From assembly GCA_021775005.1 (NCBI GenBank), contig JAJFIK010000036.1, forward strand, positions 19,285 through 83,284: a stretch of 64,000 nt of DNA. The letters run 5' to 3'. This document shows, one piece after another, positions 1 to 8,896 of this stretch. This stretch comes from Rhodospirillales bacterium (GTDB taxonomy: Bacteria > Pseudomonadota > Alphaproteobacteria > JAJFIK01). Each line of letters starts with the position of its first letter. Within the stretch, counting starts at the first letter, position 1. The position numbers and the translations under genes are program-made. Under the pieces are notes generated by a model. That model did no database searches, had not been told where the DNA came from, and worked only from the letters and a program-made list of their open reading frames with translations.

Positions 1-611
1 CTCGCCGTGACAAACGCAACGCCGATGAAGACAGAAAAAATCACAACGGCCAGCATCTCTTGATCGACCAGTGCGCCAAACACGTTCTGCGGGATCAATT
101 GCACGATGAAGTCGGGAACCTGCTCGGTGATTTCCTGTAACGGGTTGGCGTTGAGGGCCTCCGGGTCAGGGCGAATGCTGGGCTGAGGCATCTCCCCGAC
201 AAAGACGTATTGGCCGGGGCGAAAATAGAGCGCCAGCGATATGCCAATGGCTGCGGCGGCAGTGGTGGTCGTGACCACAAAGACCGCCAGTCGCGACCCG
301 ATCCGCTTCAGCTGCTCACCGGAGGCCGCGCCAGCAAGCCCCAATATGATTGAACACACCACAAGCGGGATCAGCACCATGCCGATGAGGCCCAGAAAAA
401 GCCGCCCCGGCAGGGCCAGCCATGTCCCGATAATCTCTGCTGTATCGCGCGGCACCAGCGCCAGATCAGGACCCAGCAGAAAACCTACAAATGCGCCCAG
501 ACCAAGCGCAATCATGACCTGCAGCCACAGCCGTCCGCGCACCCACGCGTCTGCCCGCTGGAATAGCGCATGATATTTGATGAAACGGCGATGATGATGC
601 GCTGTGGCCAT
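1..611 (-). CDS. Dicarboxylate/amino acid:cation symporter (DAACS/SDF family), C-terminus cut off
   Basis: The minus strand stays open from about 611 to the window edge, giving about 203 residues of a polytopic inner-membrane protein. I translated this by eye. It starts MATAHHHRRF, then has hydrophobic helices, a GRLFLGLIGMVLIPLVV segment, a threonine-rich helix (VVTTTTAAAA) and a stretch reading VPDFIVQLIPQNVFGAL. That order matches the first half of sodium- or proton-coupled glutamate/dicarboxylate symporters (GltP/DctA type). The binding-site half lies beyond the window, so the substrate is unknown. The start at 611 lacks a clear ribosome site. An in-frame ATG at 638 has GGAGG only one base upstream. 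The gene diverges from the MAPEG gene. Confidence 0.8.
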   Translation of the reverse strand, partial: MATAHHHRRFIKYHALFQRADAWVRGRLWLQVMIALGLGAFVGFLLGPDLALVPRDTAEIIGTWLALPGRLFLGLIGMVLIPLVVCSIILGLAGAASGEQLKRIGSRLAVFVVTTTTAAAAIGISLALYFRPGQYVFVGEMPQPSIRPDPEALNANPLQEITEQVPDFIVQLIPQNVFGALVDQEMLAVVIFSVFIGVAFVTA

Positions 612-722
612 GGGCGAGACTATACCGCAGTCCCCCATGCCTCCAAAGGCGCAGAGTGTCTCAGCCCTTGGTCTGCCGGGCTCTATGGTATAGCTAATTC
701 AACGACTCGTAAGGAGCACCAA

Positions 723-1148
723 ATGCCAGAAATCACCGTTTCAACTCAGGGCATGAGCCTTGAGATGTTCTCCATCACCGCCATCTATATCGCGCTCAAC
801 GCGCTCGTCATGCTTGGCCTCGCTTTCATGGTAGTCCGCGCCCGACAAGCCAATGCCAAGGCGGGCATGACCTTGGGTGACGCTCGTGACAATTGGATTC
901 GCGCCCACGCTAACAACACAGAATATGTACCCATTGCACTCTTGCTCATGGCGTCAGTGGAATTCCTTGGCGGACCAGCTTGGTTTCTGCACGGGTTTGG
1001 CATCGTCCTCACCGTTTCGCGACTCCTGCATGGATACGGGCGCGGTGCCGCCGATGGTGCAAATTTCGGGCGGTTCTATGGCACCCTTGGCACTTGGATA
1101 GCCATTGCGATTGGTGCTTTGGCTGTTTTGTTCCTCTCCATTTTCTAA
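723..1148 (+). CDS. MAPEG family membrane protein
   Basis: A 141-residue membrane protein with about four hydrophobic helices. It resembles the MAPEG superfamily (membrane-associated proteins in eicosanoid and glutathione metabolism): an NWIRAHANNTEYVPIALLLM segment near residue 57 and SRLLHGYGRG near residue 97 match the conserved N-x-x-E and R-x-x-H/Y patterns. Some family members are microsomal glutathione transferases; most bacterial ones have no assigned substrate. The ATG at 723 was chosen over an upstream in-frame ATG at 570 because AAGGAG sits seven bases before it and homology begins here. The pmbA gene follows after 15 bases. Confidence 0.85.
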   Translation: MPEITVSTQGMSLEMFSITAIYIALNALVMLGLAFMVVRARQANAKAGMTLGDARDNWIRAHANNTEYVPIALLLMASVEFLGGPAWFLHGFGIVLTVSRLLHGYGRGAADGANFGRFYGTLGTWIAIAIGALAVLFLSIF

Positions 1149-1163
1149 AAAGCGAGATATAGC

Positions 1164-2522
1164 GTGAGCGAACCTGCCGGACGCAGCCAACAAGATATGG
1201 AACAAATTATTGAGCGCCTTATCACCAAAGCGGTGAAGGCAGGCGCTGATGCGGCTGATGCCATCGTCGTCGAAGGTTTGTCTCTCGGCGCCAGCTATCG
1301 CCTTGGTAAATTAGAAGATGTTGATCGCTCTGAGGGGCAGGACCTTGGCCTGCGCGCCATCATCGGCAAACAGCAAGCCAGCGTGTCGGGTAACGACTTT
1401 TCGAGTCGCGCCCTTGATGAATTGGTGGAACGGGTGACGGCGATGGCCAAACTCGCGCCGGAAGATCCCTATTGCGGCCTCGCCGGTGCTGATAAATTGG
1501 CCAAGACCTGGCCTGATCTTGACTTGGCCGACGACGTAGAACCATCGGCAGAATCCCTCTCTGAGCGCGCCGCAGAGGCAGAAGATGCCGCCCGCGCCGT
1601 GCCCGGTGTCACCAATTCAAATGGCGCAGGTGCCGGATGGGGCCGGGGCCGCGTGGTGCTGGCAACGTCTGAAGGGTTCTTGGGCGGTTATGTTTCTTCA
1701 TCTCATTCAGTATCCGCGTCGGTGGTTGCCGGTGAGGGCACTGGCATGGAAACCGATTACGATTTTGCCACCACGCGGCACCTTAAAGACATGCCTGATG
1801 CCGCCTCCATCGGTCGCGCGGCGGCAGAGCGTACAGTTAAACGCCTGGGTGCGCGCAAAGTTGATACCCAAAGCGTGCCGATTGTTTATGACCCGCGCGT
1901 GGGCCGCTCGATCCTGGGGCATTTCGCTGGGGCCATCATGGGACCATCCATTGCACGCAAGACCTCGTTTCTTCGCGAACGAATGAACAAAGCCATTTTT
2001 GGTGAGCACATCAACATCATTGATGATCCGCACATCAAAAGAGGCCTGGCCTCAAAGCCGTTCGATGGCGAGGGCGTCGCGAACGGTAAAACCGCATTGG
2101 TAAAGGATGGCGTTCTATGCACATGGCTGCTGCATTCCGCCAGCGCCCGGCAGCTGGGCCTTGAAACCACTGGCCATGCAGGGCGAGGCACCGGCGGTCC
2201 CCCTGGCGTGACGACTTCCAACCTTTACATGGCCCCTGGCGCGCAATCGCCAGAAGACATGATCAAAGATATTCCGAACGGCTTCTATGTAACGGAATTG
2301 ATCGGCCAAGGGGTCAGCGGTGTCACCGGCGACTACAGTCGCGGCGCTGGTGGGTTTTGGATTGAAAATGGCGAGCTCAGCTTTCCAGTGAATGAGGTCA
2401 CCATCGCGAGCAACTTGAACGACATGTTCAAGAACTGCACACCTGCGAACGATCTTGAATTCAAATTTGGCACCAACGTGCCCACCTTACGCGTTGACGG
2501 CATGACGGTGGCAGGCGGGTGA
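1164..2522 (+). CDS. pmbA: TldD/PmbA family protein, PmbA (TldE) subunit
   Basis: A 452-residue cytoplasmic protein of the TldD/PmbA family. TldD and TldE form a complex that degrades unfolded or leader peptides; TldD carries the HExxxH zinc site and PmbA/TldE is the partner without it. No HExxxH is visible here. C-terminal segments GVSGVTGDYSRGAGGFWIEN and FPVNEVTIASNLNDMF are characteristic of PmbA. The start is GTG at 1164; an ATG at 1197 is an alternative. The stop overlaps the next gene's GTG by four bases (GTGA), indicating translational coupling. No tldD lies in the window, so the partner must be encoded elsewhere. Confidence 0.9.
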   Translation: MSEPAGRSQQDMEQIIERLITKAVKAGADAADAIVVEGLSLGASYRLGKLEDVDRSEGQDLGLRAIIGKQQASVSGNDFSSRALDELVERVTAMAKLAPEDPYCGLAGADKLAKTWPDLDLADDVEPSAESLSERAAEAEDAARAVPGVTNSNGAGAGWGRGRVVLATSEGFLGGYVSSSHSVSASVVAGEGTGMETDYDFATTRHLKDMPDAASIGRAAAERTVKRLGARKVDTQSVPIVYDPRVGRSILGHFAGAIMGPSIARKTSFLRERMNKAIFGEHINIIDDPHIKRGLASKPFDGEGVANGKTALVKDGVLCTWLLHSASARQLGLETTGHAGRGTGGPPGVTTSNLYMAPGAQSPEDMIKDIPNGFYVTELIGQGVSGVTGDYSRGAGGFWIENGELSFPVNEVTIASNLNDMFKNCTPANDLEFKFGTNVPTLRVDGMTVAGG

Positions 2523-3328
2523 GCGATGACCTTGCGGCGCTGACGAGCATTCTTACAGAAACCGCCCGCGAGGCCGGCGCGCACGCGCTGAAACTTCGGG
2601 CTGAGGGCGTAGAGTTTTGGTCCAAGAAAGACACCACACCGGTCACCGACGCAGACCTTGCCATCGATGCCCTCACCAAAGAACGGTTGTTGGGCGCGCG
2701 ACCAGATTTTGGCTGGCTATCTGAGGAAACCGCTGATGGCCCGGCAAGGCTTGATAAGCGCGACGTCTTTGTTGTGGATCCCATAGACGGCACCCGTGCT
2801 TTTCTCGACGGCAGACCAGAGTGGGTCATCTCCATTGCGGCGGTGCAAGACAATACCCCGCGAGCAGCGGCGATCTTCAATCCCGTGACGGATGAGATGT
2901 TTGTGGCCTCGGCGGGATCAGGTTGCACCTGCAATGGCGCAACCGTGCACGTGACCAATGCGAGCGTGATCAATGGCTGCCATATGATTGGCTATGCCGA
3001 CATGTTTCACCATCCGGATTGGCCCCGACCTTGGCCACCTATGGAGATTACGCAGAAGAACGCAGTGGCCTATCGCATGGCATTGGTGGCCGCGGGAAAA
3101 GCAGATGCGACCTTGTCGCTCTCCTTCAAGCATGAGTGGGACACCGCGGCGGGCACCTTGTTGGTGACAGAGGCTGGTGGCACTGTTAGCGACCACAAAG
3201 GCGCTCCTCTGCGCTACAATCAACCCTCCCCCCGCGGGCGCAGCCTGATCGCCGCAGGTACCGGACTGCATGGGCGAATCGCCGCGCGGGTGAGCTTTAT
3301 CCCTGATGAGCGCATTGCCGGACAATAA
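2519..3328 (+). CDS. Inositol monophosphatase family protein, 3'(2'),5'-bisphosphate nucleotidase (CysQ)-like
   Basis: A 269-residue magnesium-dependent phosphatase of the inositol monophosphatase superfamily. Metal-site motifs are present in order: TPVTDADLAID (about residues 41-51), WLSEET (about 66-71), VVDPIDGTRAF (about 83-93) and a C-terminal HEWDTAAG (about 204-211). The WLSEE and DGTRAFL variants fit CysQ-like enzymes that hydrolyse 3'-phosphoadenosine 5'-phosphate, but family members also act on inositol phosphates or other sugar phosphates, so the substrate is inferred. The GTG start overlaps the pmbA stop. The following DUF4170 gene accompanies this phosphatase in other alphaproteobacteria. 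Confidence 0.85.
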   Translation: MSDDLAALTSILTETAREAGAHALKLRAEGVEFWSKKDTTPVTDADLAIDALTKERLLGARPDFGWLSEETADGPARLDKRDVFVVDPIDGTRAFLDGRPEWVISIAAVQDNTPRAAAIFNPVTDEMFVASAGSGCTCNGATVHVTNASVINGCHMIGYADMFHHPDWPRPWPPMEITQKNAVAYRMALVAAGKADATLSLSFKHEWDTAAGTLLVTEAGGTVSDHKGAPLRYNQPSPRGRSLIAAGTGLHGRIAARVSFIPDERIAGQ

Positions 3329-3411
3329 GGCCCAATTTCGCTGGTTGACCCAGGCTTCAAGATGTCCCATCACCGCGCCTTAAGATCACCCCTGTCACTT
3401 GCGAGGACCCC

Positions 3412-3654
3412 ATGGGCGACAAGCAACTATTGCATTTGGTTATTGGCGGCGAGCTGACCAGCTTGACCGGCGAGGTCGAGTTCAAGGACCTGAGCAAGGT
3501 CGATATTGTGGGGGCGTTTCCCAATTTCGCCGCAGCGCATAGGGCCTGGCGCGCCGCCGCTCAGCGCACCGTCGATGACGCCCAGACACGGTATTTCATT
3601 GTCCATCTGCATCGCTTGTTTGACCCCGAGAACGACGGCCTCATCGAGGGTTGA
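3412..3654 (+). CDS. DUF4170 domain protein
   Basis: An 80-residue soluble protein, essentially one DUF4170 domain. Recognisable segments are KQLLHLVIGGEL at the N-terminus, VDIVGAFPNFAAAHRAWRA in the middle and TRYFIVHLHRLFDPEN at the end. The function is unknown. The ATG at 3412 follows GAGGA with suitable spacing. In alphaproteobacteria this small gene is commonly found between the inositol-phosphatase-type gene and the LPS genes (acyltransferase, waaA, lpxK), as here, so an envelope role is a reasonable guess but unproven. Confidence 0.85.
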   Translation: MGDKQLLHLVIGGELTSLTGEVEFKDLSKVDIVGAFPNFAAAHRAWRAAAQRTVDDAQTRYFIVHLHRLFDPENDGLIEG

Positions 3655-3780
3655 GCTGCCGCATCAACGGCTCATCCCATCCTTAACGCTATGACGCGGC
3701 CATGCTTTGAGATCGGACCGCCGCCCGTGATAGGCTCCAGGCTCAACGCCACGACCCAGAAGACGATTTAACCCGACCCC

Positions 3781-4563
3781 ATGGCCCAAAAACACCAATC
3801 TTGGCTTGATCGCCTCCTCCTCAGCGCCGGGATATCAGTTGTCACGCTCTATATGCGGTTCATCAAGGCCACCGCGCGGGTGCAACATCTCAATGAGCAT
3901 TACGCGCAAGCATTTTGGGATGAAGGCACACCGTTTATCGGCACTTTGTGGCATGGGCGCTTTATCATGATGCCTTATGGCTGGCGTTCAGAGCACCCCA
4001 TTGGCGCGATCATTTCAAAACACGGCGACGGCGAGTTTATTTCGCGCGTTCTGACCAACTTCAACTTTATAAATGTGCGCGGGTCGTCCAATGCCGCCAA
4101 CAAAAAGCGCAAAGACCGTGGCGGCTCGGCAGCCCTTCGCGCCATGGTCAAGGCCATACGCAACGGCACATCCATGGGCATCACGCTCGACGGCCCCAAG
4201 GGGCCACGGATGCGCGCCAAAGAAGGCGCCATTGTTCTTGCTCGCATGACCGGTGCACCCATCCTGCCTATTGCGTTCAGTGCCAACCGGGCCAAAGTCA
4301 TCGGGACGTGGGACAGTTTCCTGCTGGTGTGGCCGTTTTCACGCGCCGCCTTCAATTGGGGGGCCCCCATATATGTGCCGCGCGATGCGGGGGCTGATGT
4401 GATGGAAGAAAAACGCCTGGAACTTGAGACCACACTCAATCAGCTCACAGATGAGATTGATCGCGCAATGGGGCGCATACCGGTTACCCCTGCGCCCCTG
4501 TCCGACGCAGCGCCCCCGCCCTCCCCAGCTCCGGCGAATGCTGATGCCAGCCCAACGGTCTGA
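3781..4563 (+). CDS. DUF374-type lysophospholipid acyltransferase family protein
   Basis: A 260-residue membrane-associated acyltransferase of the DUF374 branch of the LPLAT superfamily. A hydrophobic N-terminal segment is followed by FIGTLWHGRFIMMPY (about residues 44-58), holding the catalytic-type histidine, then VNVRGSS, an R-G-G-S-A-A-L-R patch and GITLDGPKGPRMRAKEGA (about 138-155). DUF374 proteins sit next to waaA in many alphaproteobacteria and are thought to act in lipid A or phospholipid acylation; the acceptor is not known. The last 30 residues are a low-complexity Pro/Ala tail. No clear ribosome site precedes 3781. The 3' end overlaps the start of waaA. Confidence 0.85.
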   Translation: MAQKHQSWLDRLLLSAGISVVTLYMRFIKATARVQHLNEHYAQAFWDEGTPFIGTLWHGRFIMMPYGWRSEHPIGAIISKHGDGEFISRVLTNFNFINVRGSSNAANKKRKDRGGSAALRAMVKAIRNGTSMGITLDGPKGPRMRAKEGAIVLARMTGAPILPIAFSANRAKVIGTWDSFLLVWPFSRAAFNWGAPIYVPRDAGADVMEEKRLELETTLNQLTDEIDRAMGRIPVTPAPLSDAAPPPSPAPANADASPTV

Positions 4564-5854
4564 GTTGCCAGAAACTGCCCTGATGGCCCTGTGGCGCGGG
4601 CTCGCAGAGGCCGGCGGTCCATTGATCCGCAGCCATCTTCAATCCCGTGCGAAGAAAGGCAAGGAAGATCCCGCAAGACTTACTGAGCGATTTGGTCTGG
4701 CATCCGCCCAGCGTCCTGATGGTGATCTCGTTTGGCTCCACGCCGCCAGCGTGGGCGAAGCCGTGTCGGTCCTCAGCCTTATTGAGCGCACGGTATCCAA
4801 GCCCGGCACCCATGTCTTGTTGACCACAGGGACCGTGACGTCGGCGACGTTGATGGCAGAGCGCCTGCCGGTTGGGGCCATCCACCAATACGTGCCGTTT
4901 GATCGCCCCAGCTATGTGCGGCCGTTCCTTGACCATTGGCGGCCCGACTTGGGCGTTTGGGTGGAATCTGAGCTCTGGCCCAACCTCATCGGCGAAGCCC
5001 ACGCGCGGCGCATTCCGCTGGCACTCATCAATGCCCGCATGTCAAAAAAATCTCATCGCGGCTGGCAGCACTGGCCAGGCACCGCAAAAACCCTATTGGG
5101 ATCATTTGATGTCATCCTCGCCCAGGATAAGCGCATTGCGGAGCGCCTGCATGATCTTGGTGCCTTACATGCGCGCGCTATTGGTAATATCAAGCTCGCC
5201 GCCAAACCGCTCACCTGTGACGAAGCTGAGCTGGCCCGCATGACGGCGGCAATTGCCTCGCGCCCGGTGTGGTGCGCTGCAAGTATTCACGCACGCGAGG
5301 AAGCTGCCGTCCTGGAGGCGCATGCCCTTGTTCAAGCACGCCTGCCGCACACCTTAACCATCATTGCCCCGCGGCAACCTGATCGGGGTGCTGCCATTGC
5401 CGATGCCGCTCGGGCGCGCGGCAATGACGTGGCGCAACGCTCCCTTGGAGACGCACTGACCCCGGAGACCGAGATCTACATTGCCGATACTATTGGCGAG
5501 ATGGGTCTGTTCTTTCGCCTGGCAACGGCGGCATTTTTGGGCCGTAGCCTTGTGGACAAGGGCGGCAGTAATCCCATGGAGGGGCCACCCCTTGGCTGCG
5601 CCGTGGTCGCCGGACCCCATACAGACAATTTCGCCGGACTTTATGAGCGGCTTGATCGTGCCCAAGGCGTCGCCCGCATTGGGTCTACCATTGAACTTGC
5701 TGAGACCATTGCCGCCTTGCTAAACGATCCCGTTAGCGCCAAGGCGCTTGCAGAGGCCGCCTTGACTTTGGTGACGCAGGCGCATGAGGTTCTGGATGAA
5801 ACCGCAACAGCGCTTGAGAATTTGATGCAACGAGGCCCCGATGCAGCCGCCTAG
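4538..5854 (+). CDS. waaA: 3-deoxy-D-manno-octulosonic acid (Kdo) transferase
   Basis: Transfers Kdo from CMP-Kdo onto the lipid A precursor at the cytoplasmic face of the inner membrane. The N-terminal glycosyltransferase half has RAKKGKEDPARLTERFG followed by WLHAASVGEAVS, holding the conserved catalytic-type Glu. VLLTTGTVTSA, WVESELWPNL and LINARMSKKS follow, and the C-terminal half has GRSLVDKGGSNPMEG, the nucleotide-sugar signature. The frame is open back to 4424, but homology begins near MALWRGL at 4583. ATGs at 4538 and 4544 give a short overlap with the acyltransferase gene. About 438 residues, normal for the family. Whether it adds one or two Kdo units cannot be read from sequence. 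Confidence 0.9.
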   Translation: MLMPAQRSELPETALMALWRGLAEAGGPLIRSHLQSRAKKGKEDPARLTERFGLASAQRPDGDLVWLHAASVGEAVSVLSLIERTVSKPGTHVLLTTGTVTSATLMAERLPVGAIHQYVPFDRPSYVRPFLDHWRPDLGVWVESELWPNLIGEAHARRIPLALINARMSKKSHRGWQHWPGTAKTLLGSFDVILAQDKRIAERLHDLGALHARAIGNIKLAAKPLTCDEAELARMTAAIASRPVWCAASIHAREEAAVLEAHALVQARLPHTLTIIAPRQPDRGAAIADAARARGNDVAQRSLGDALTPETEIYIADTIGEMGLFFRLATAAFLGRSLVDKGGSNPMEGPPLGCAVVAGPHTDNFAGLYERLDRAQGVARIGSTIELAETIAALLNDPVSAKALAEAALTLVTQAHEVLDETATALENLMQRGPDAAA

Positions 5855-7802
5855 GTTCTGGTATCCTTCGCGACGTGGACGCACAGGCCTTTTCGCCCGG
5901 GCGCTTTGGCCCATTGCGGCTCTCTATGACTATGGCAGTTGGCTGCGGCGGCGCTTGACCCGCGCCAAGCGGGCTAGCGTTCCCGTCGTATGTATCGGCA
6001 ATCTAACTGTCGGCGGCACTGGCAAAACACCGGTCGTGATTGCCCTCGCTGAGCGGCTCACGGAAGAAGGCCGCAAACCCTTTATCCTGACCCGCGGGTA
6101 TGGTGGACGGCTTCCCGGCCCCGTGCGGGTCGATCCTGAAATTCATACAGCCGCTGACGTGGGCGACGAACCGTTGCTGCTGGCCCGCGCTGCGCCGGTC
6201 ATCATGTGCGCTGATCGCCCCTTGGGCGCGCGCTTTGCCATCAAAGAAGGCGCCGACATTATCCTTATGGATGATGGCTATCAGAACCCCACTTTGCGCA
6301 AAGATATGTCCATTGTGGTGGTGGATGGGCGGCAGTTCTTTGGCAATGGCCGGGTGTTTCCCGCAGGCCCTTTGCGCGAAAATGTAAAAGCCGGCATGAC
6401 CCGTGCCGATGCTTTGATTGTTATGGGGGGCGAATCTTCGGCGGCGCTTCCCCTTGCGGTTGGGGACTTTGCGCGATCAGTTTTGCGGGCGCGCCTTGCG
6501 CCGCTCCTAGAAGCAGGTGCCCTGGAGGGCAAAAAACTTATCGCCTTTGCAGGTATTGGATCGCCGGAGAAGTTCTTCCGCACGGTACGCGATTTGGGCG
6601 GCCGCATTGTATCTGAGGTTTTGTACCCCGACCATCACGTTTACACAGCGCGCGATATCAAGCTGCTCAAAAAAATGGCGCGAGATGAAAGTGCCGATCT
6701 TATTACGACAGAAAAAGATCGCGTACGCCTCGACAAAGACATTAAGGGCATCAGCACGGTTCCCGTTGAAGCGCGATTTGAAAACCGGCATGACATTAAG
6801 GCGCTCACACAGAGGATACTGGCGTTGAAAACCACTGAAGTTGAAACCACCGAAATCAGAGTTGATGATCACAAGCGGGTAAAAAAACTCGGCCATTATT
6901 TCGAAGCTGCGGGGTTTTTTGCGGTGTTATGGTTGTTCGGCGCGCTGGGCTTGAAAAACGGATCCGCCTTCGGGGGTTGGATAGGCCGCACCTTTGGCCC
7001 CATGGTGCCGCCGGCCAATCGGGCGCGGCTTAACCTCAAAATTGCCTTTCCTGAGATGTCCGACGACGAGATTGAGGCCACGGTGGTGGGCATGTTTGAT
7101 AATTTAGGACGAACATTTGCGGAATACGCTCACATTCCGAAGTTTGCAAAAGACCCCGAAGCCTATGTGGAAGTGATAGGCAAAGAGCATGTGGAAAGCG
7201 CCCGCGCCGAAGGTACAGGTGTGCTTTTTGTCTCTGGCCACTTCGGCAATTGGGAATTGATGCCGCTGGTATTACGCCAACATGGCGGACGAGGCGCAGA
7301 GGTTTATCGTGCGCCGAACAATCCCATTATTGATGATTGGCTGATTTCTTTGCGCGCGCGGTACATTTTTCCGGTTCAGGTCCCAAAAGGATCAGAAGGC
7401 GGACGCGCCTTGCTGCGGGTGGTGCGGGCCGGCGAGGAAGTTGCCATGCTGATTGATCAAAAAATGAACGAGGGCATTCCTGTTCCCTTTTTTGGACGCG
7501 AAGCCATGACCGCGCCCGCTGCCGCCGCGCTTTCCATCCGCTACAAGATTCCTATTATTACGGCGCGTATGGAGCGGGTTAGTGGCACCAAATTTCGCTT
7601 GGTAGCAAACCCGCCGCCGAACCTACCCAGCACCGGCGATCTCAACCTGGATATCTATAATCTCTGTGTTTGGCTCAATGAGTTCCTGGAAGACGCCATC
7701 AGGGAACGCCCCGACCAATGGCTCTGGCTGCACCAGCGCTGGGGTAAATTCAAAGATGGCAAATTGGAAGAGCGCAAACCAAAAAAATCTGAAGCGGCTT
7801 AG
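5841..7802 (+). CDS. lpxK: LpxK-LpxL fusion: tetraacyldisaccharide 4'-kinase joined to a lipid A secondary acyltransferase
   Basis: One uninterrupted 653-residue ORF carries two lipid A enzymes. Residues 1 to about 325 are LpxK, which phosphorylates the 4' position of the lipid A disaccharide: P-loop GGTGKTP at 58-64, LTRGYGG at 83-89, MDDGYQNP at 143-150 and TTEKDRVRL at 289-297. A short linker (about 328-350) rich in Thr/Glu/Lys leads to an LpxL/HtrB-type acyltransferase: hydrophobic helix at 355-371, catalytic HX4E at H467-E472 within SGHFGNWE, and the terminal RPDQWLWLHQRWGK. The two enzymes are normally separate. The start overlaps waaA by 14 bases. The 3' end overlaps the convergent M23 gene by four bases. 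Both halves look intact; which acyl chain is added is unknown. Confidence 0.9.
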   Translation: MQPPRFWYPSRRGRTGLFARALWPIAALYDYGSWLRRRLTRAKRASVPVVCIGNLTVGGTGKTPVVIALAERLTEEGRKPFILTRGYGGRLPGPVRVDPEIHTAADVGDEPLLLARAAPVIMCADRPLGARFAIKEGADIILMDDGYQNPTLRKDMSIVVVDGRQFFGNGRVFPAGPLRENVKAGMTRADALIVMGGESSAALPLAVGDFARSVLRARLAPLLEAGALEGKKLIAFAGIGSPEKFFRTVRDLGGRIVSEVLYPDHHVYTARDIKLLKKMARDESADLITTEKDRVRLDKDIKGISTVPVEARFENRHDIKALTQRILALKTTEVETTEIRVDDHKRVKKLGHYFEAAGFFAVLWLFGALGLKNGSAFGGWIGRTFGPMVPPANRARLNLKIAFPEMSDDEIEATVVGMFDNLGRTFAEYAHIPKFAKDPEAYVEVIGKEHVESARAEGTGVLFVSGHFGNWELMPLVLRQHGGRGAEVYRAPNNPIIDDWLISLRARYIFPVQVPKGSEGGRALLRVVRAGEEVAMLIDQKMNEGIPVPFFGREAMTAPAAAALSIRYKIPIITARMERVSGTKFRLVANPPPNLPSTGDLNLDIYNLCVWLNEFLEDAIRERPDQWLWLHQRWGKFKDGKLEERKPKKSEAA

Positions 7803-8638
7803 TCGTTGCCGCCGACCCCATCGTCCGCTGGCATGGGTCCCACCAGATTTGAGGGGTCCACCCGCTGGCCCATCACATACATGCGCCAATCCAGGTGCGG
7901 CCCGGTTGCGCGGCCGCCTGCGCCAACAAGACCAATAACCTCGCCCTGTTGAACCACCTGCCCGACCTCAACGGTCACCTCGCTGAGGTGCATAAAAACA
8001 TCAATCATGCCGTGGCCGTGGTCGAGGAATATGAGCCCGCCTTCATAGTACATGTCATTATCGGCAAGGGTCACCACACCGCTCGCCGGGGCCACAATGG
8101 GCGTACCGGTGGGCTGAGCGACATCGATCCCCAAGTGCGGGCGACCTTGGGTCTCATTATAGACGCGCGCGCTGCCATAAGTGCCCGTGATGATGCCGGT
8201 CAGGGGCCAGATGAAATCTTCCGCAAACCCCGTATGCGAAGAGACGGGCGTGCGTGCTTCTCGTTTCACAGCTTGCTCGGCCCGGATGCGCGCCAGCACT
8301 TCTTCAGGCGGGGAGACATATTGCGGCGGGATACCCTCGACTATTTGAAGGGCGTATTCGCGCCGCGCCACGTCAAACGTGGTCGCTTCAGTTTCGCCAC
8401 TTGGTAGCGTCACCGTAACCGTAGCGGCCTCAGGGAAGTCGCGCTGAAACCCGAAAACAAAGACGCCTTCATTGCTCACTGGCAACGTGGTGCCTTCATA
8501 ATCCACGCTTGCGCCCGGATCGGTATAGCCGCGGATGATCCCGCCCTGGATGGCCTCGCCATCATAGCGAACGAGTTCCTGCGCTTCTGCGCCGAACGCG
8601 AGCAATAGCACTGCCGCAAAACTTAGTACGCGGATCAT
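7799..8638 (-). CDS. M23 family (LytM-type) peptidase, exported
   Basis: A 279-residue exported protein with an N-terminal signal peptide (MIRVLSFAAVLLLAFGAEA, cleavage near residue 19) and a C-terminal peptidase M23 domain. HLGIDVAQPTGTPIVAPASG provides the first two zinc ligands (HxxxD) and VFMHLSEV supplies a conserved His. The last motif, normally HxH, reads GPHLDWRM, so the usual third zinc-ligand His is Asp. It may be a divergent murein endopeptidase or a non-catalytic activator. The ATG at 8638 overlaps the stop of the DUF2093 gene (ATGA), so an upstream in-frame ATG at 8668 was rejected. Confidence 0.85.
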   Translation of the reverse strand: MIRVLSFAAVLLLAFGAEAQELVRYDGEAIQGGIIRGYTDPGASVDYEGTTLPVSNEGVFVFGFQRDFPEAATVTVTLPSGETEATTFDVARREYALQIVEGIPPQYVSPPEEVLARIRAEQAVKREARTPVSSHTGFAEDFIWPLTGIITGTYGSARVYNETQGRPHLGIDVAQPTGTPIVAPASGVVTLADNDMYYEGGLIFLDHGHGMIDVFMHLSEVTVEVGQVVQQGEVIGLVGAGGRATGPHLDWRMYVMGQRVDPSNLVGPMPADDGVGGND

Positions 8639-8862
8639 GACGACGCGCCCGCGCGCGCCGCCTGCCATTCAAGATGACGACGGGTTGCGATCTCATTGCT
8701 GGCATAGGCCTCTTGCAACTCATGGTTCCAATAGCGAAGCTGGGCCAAGGGGATCTTCACTTTCGTAATGGCGCAGACCACATAGCTGCCGGGTCGCAGC
8801 ACGTCGTATTCGCCAGAAAAATATTCGAGTTTTGCCTCGCCTTCAGCAGGTGTCGCGCGCAT
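8635..8862 (-). CDS. DUF2093 domain protein
   Basis: A 75-residue soluble protein matching DUF2093, a small family found mainly in alphaproteobacteria. Recognisable segments are AKLEYFSGEYDVLRPGSYV and ITKVKIPLAQLRYWNHELQE. The function is unknown. It lies between xseA (34 bases upstream) and the M23 gene (four-base overlap) on the same strand, so the three are probably co-transcribed. Proximity to xseA recurs in related genomes, but no mechanistic link is visible. Confidence 0.85.
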   Translation of the reverse strand: MRATPAEGEAKLEYFSGEYDVLRPGSYVVCAITKVKIPLAQLRYWNHELQEAYASNEIATRRHLEWQAARAGASS

Positions 8863-8896
8863 CTTTGCCTCTTCGATTTTGGCCCCTGCCTACAGC

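Noticed and set aside
241..573. 110-residue plus-strand ORF at the left edge
   Set aside because: It is the shadow of the symporter gene on the minus strand, whose translation shows clear membrane helices and family motifs.
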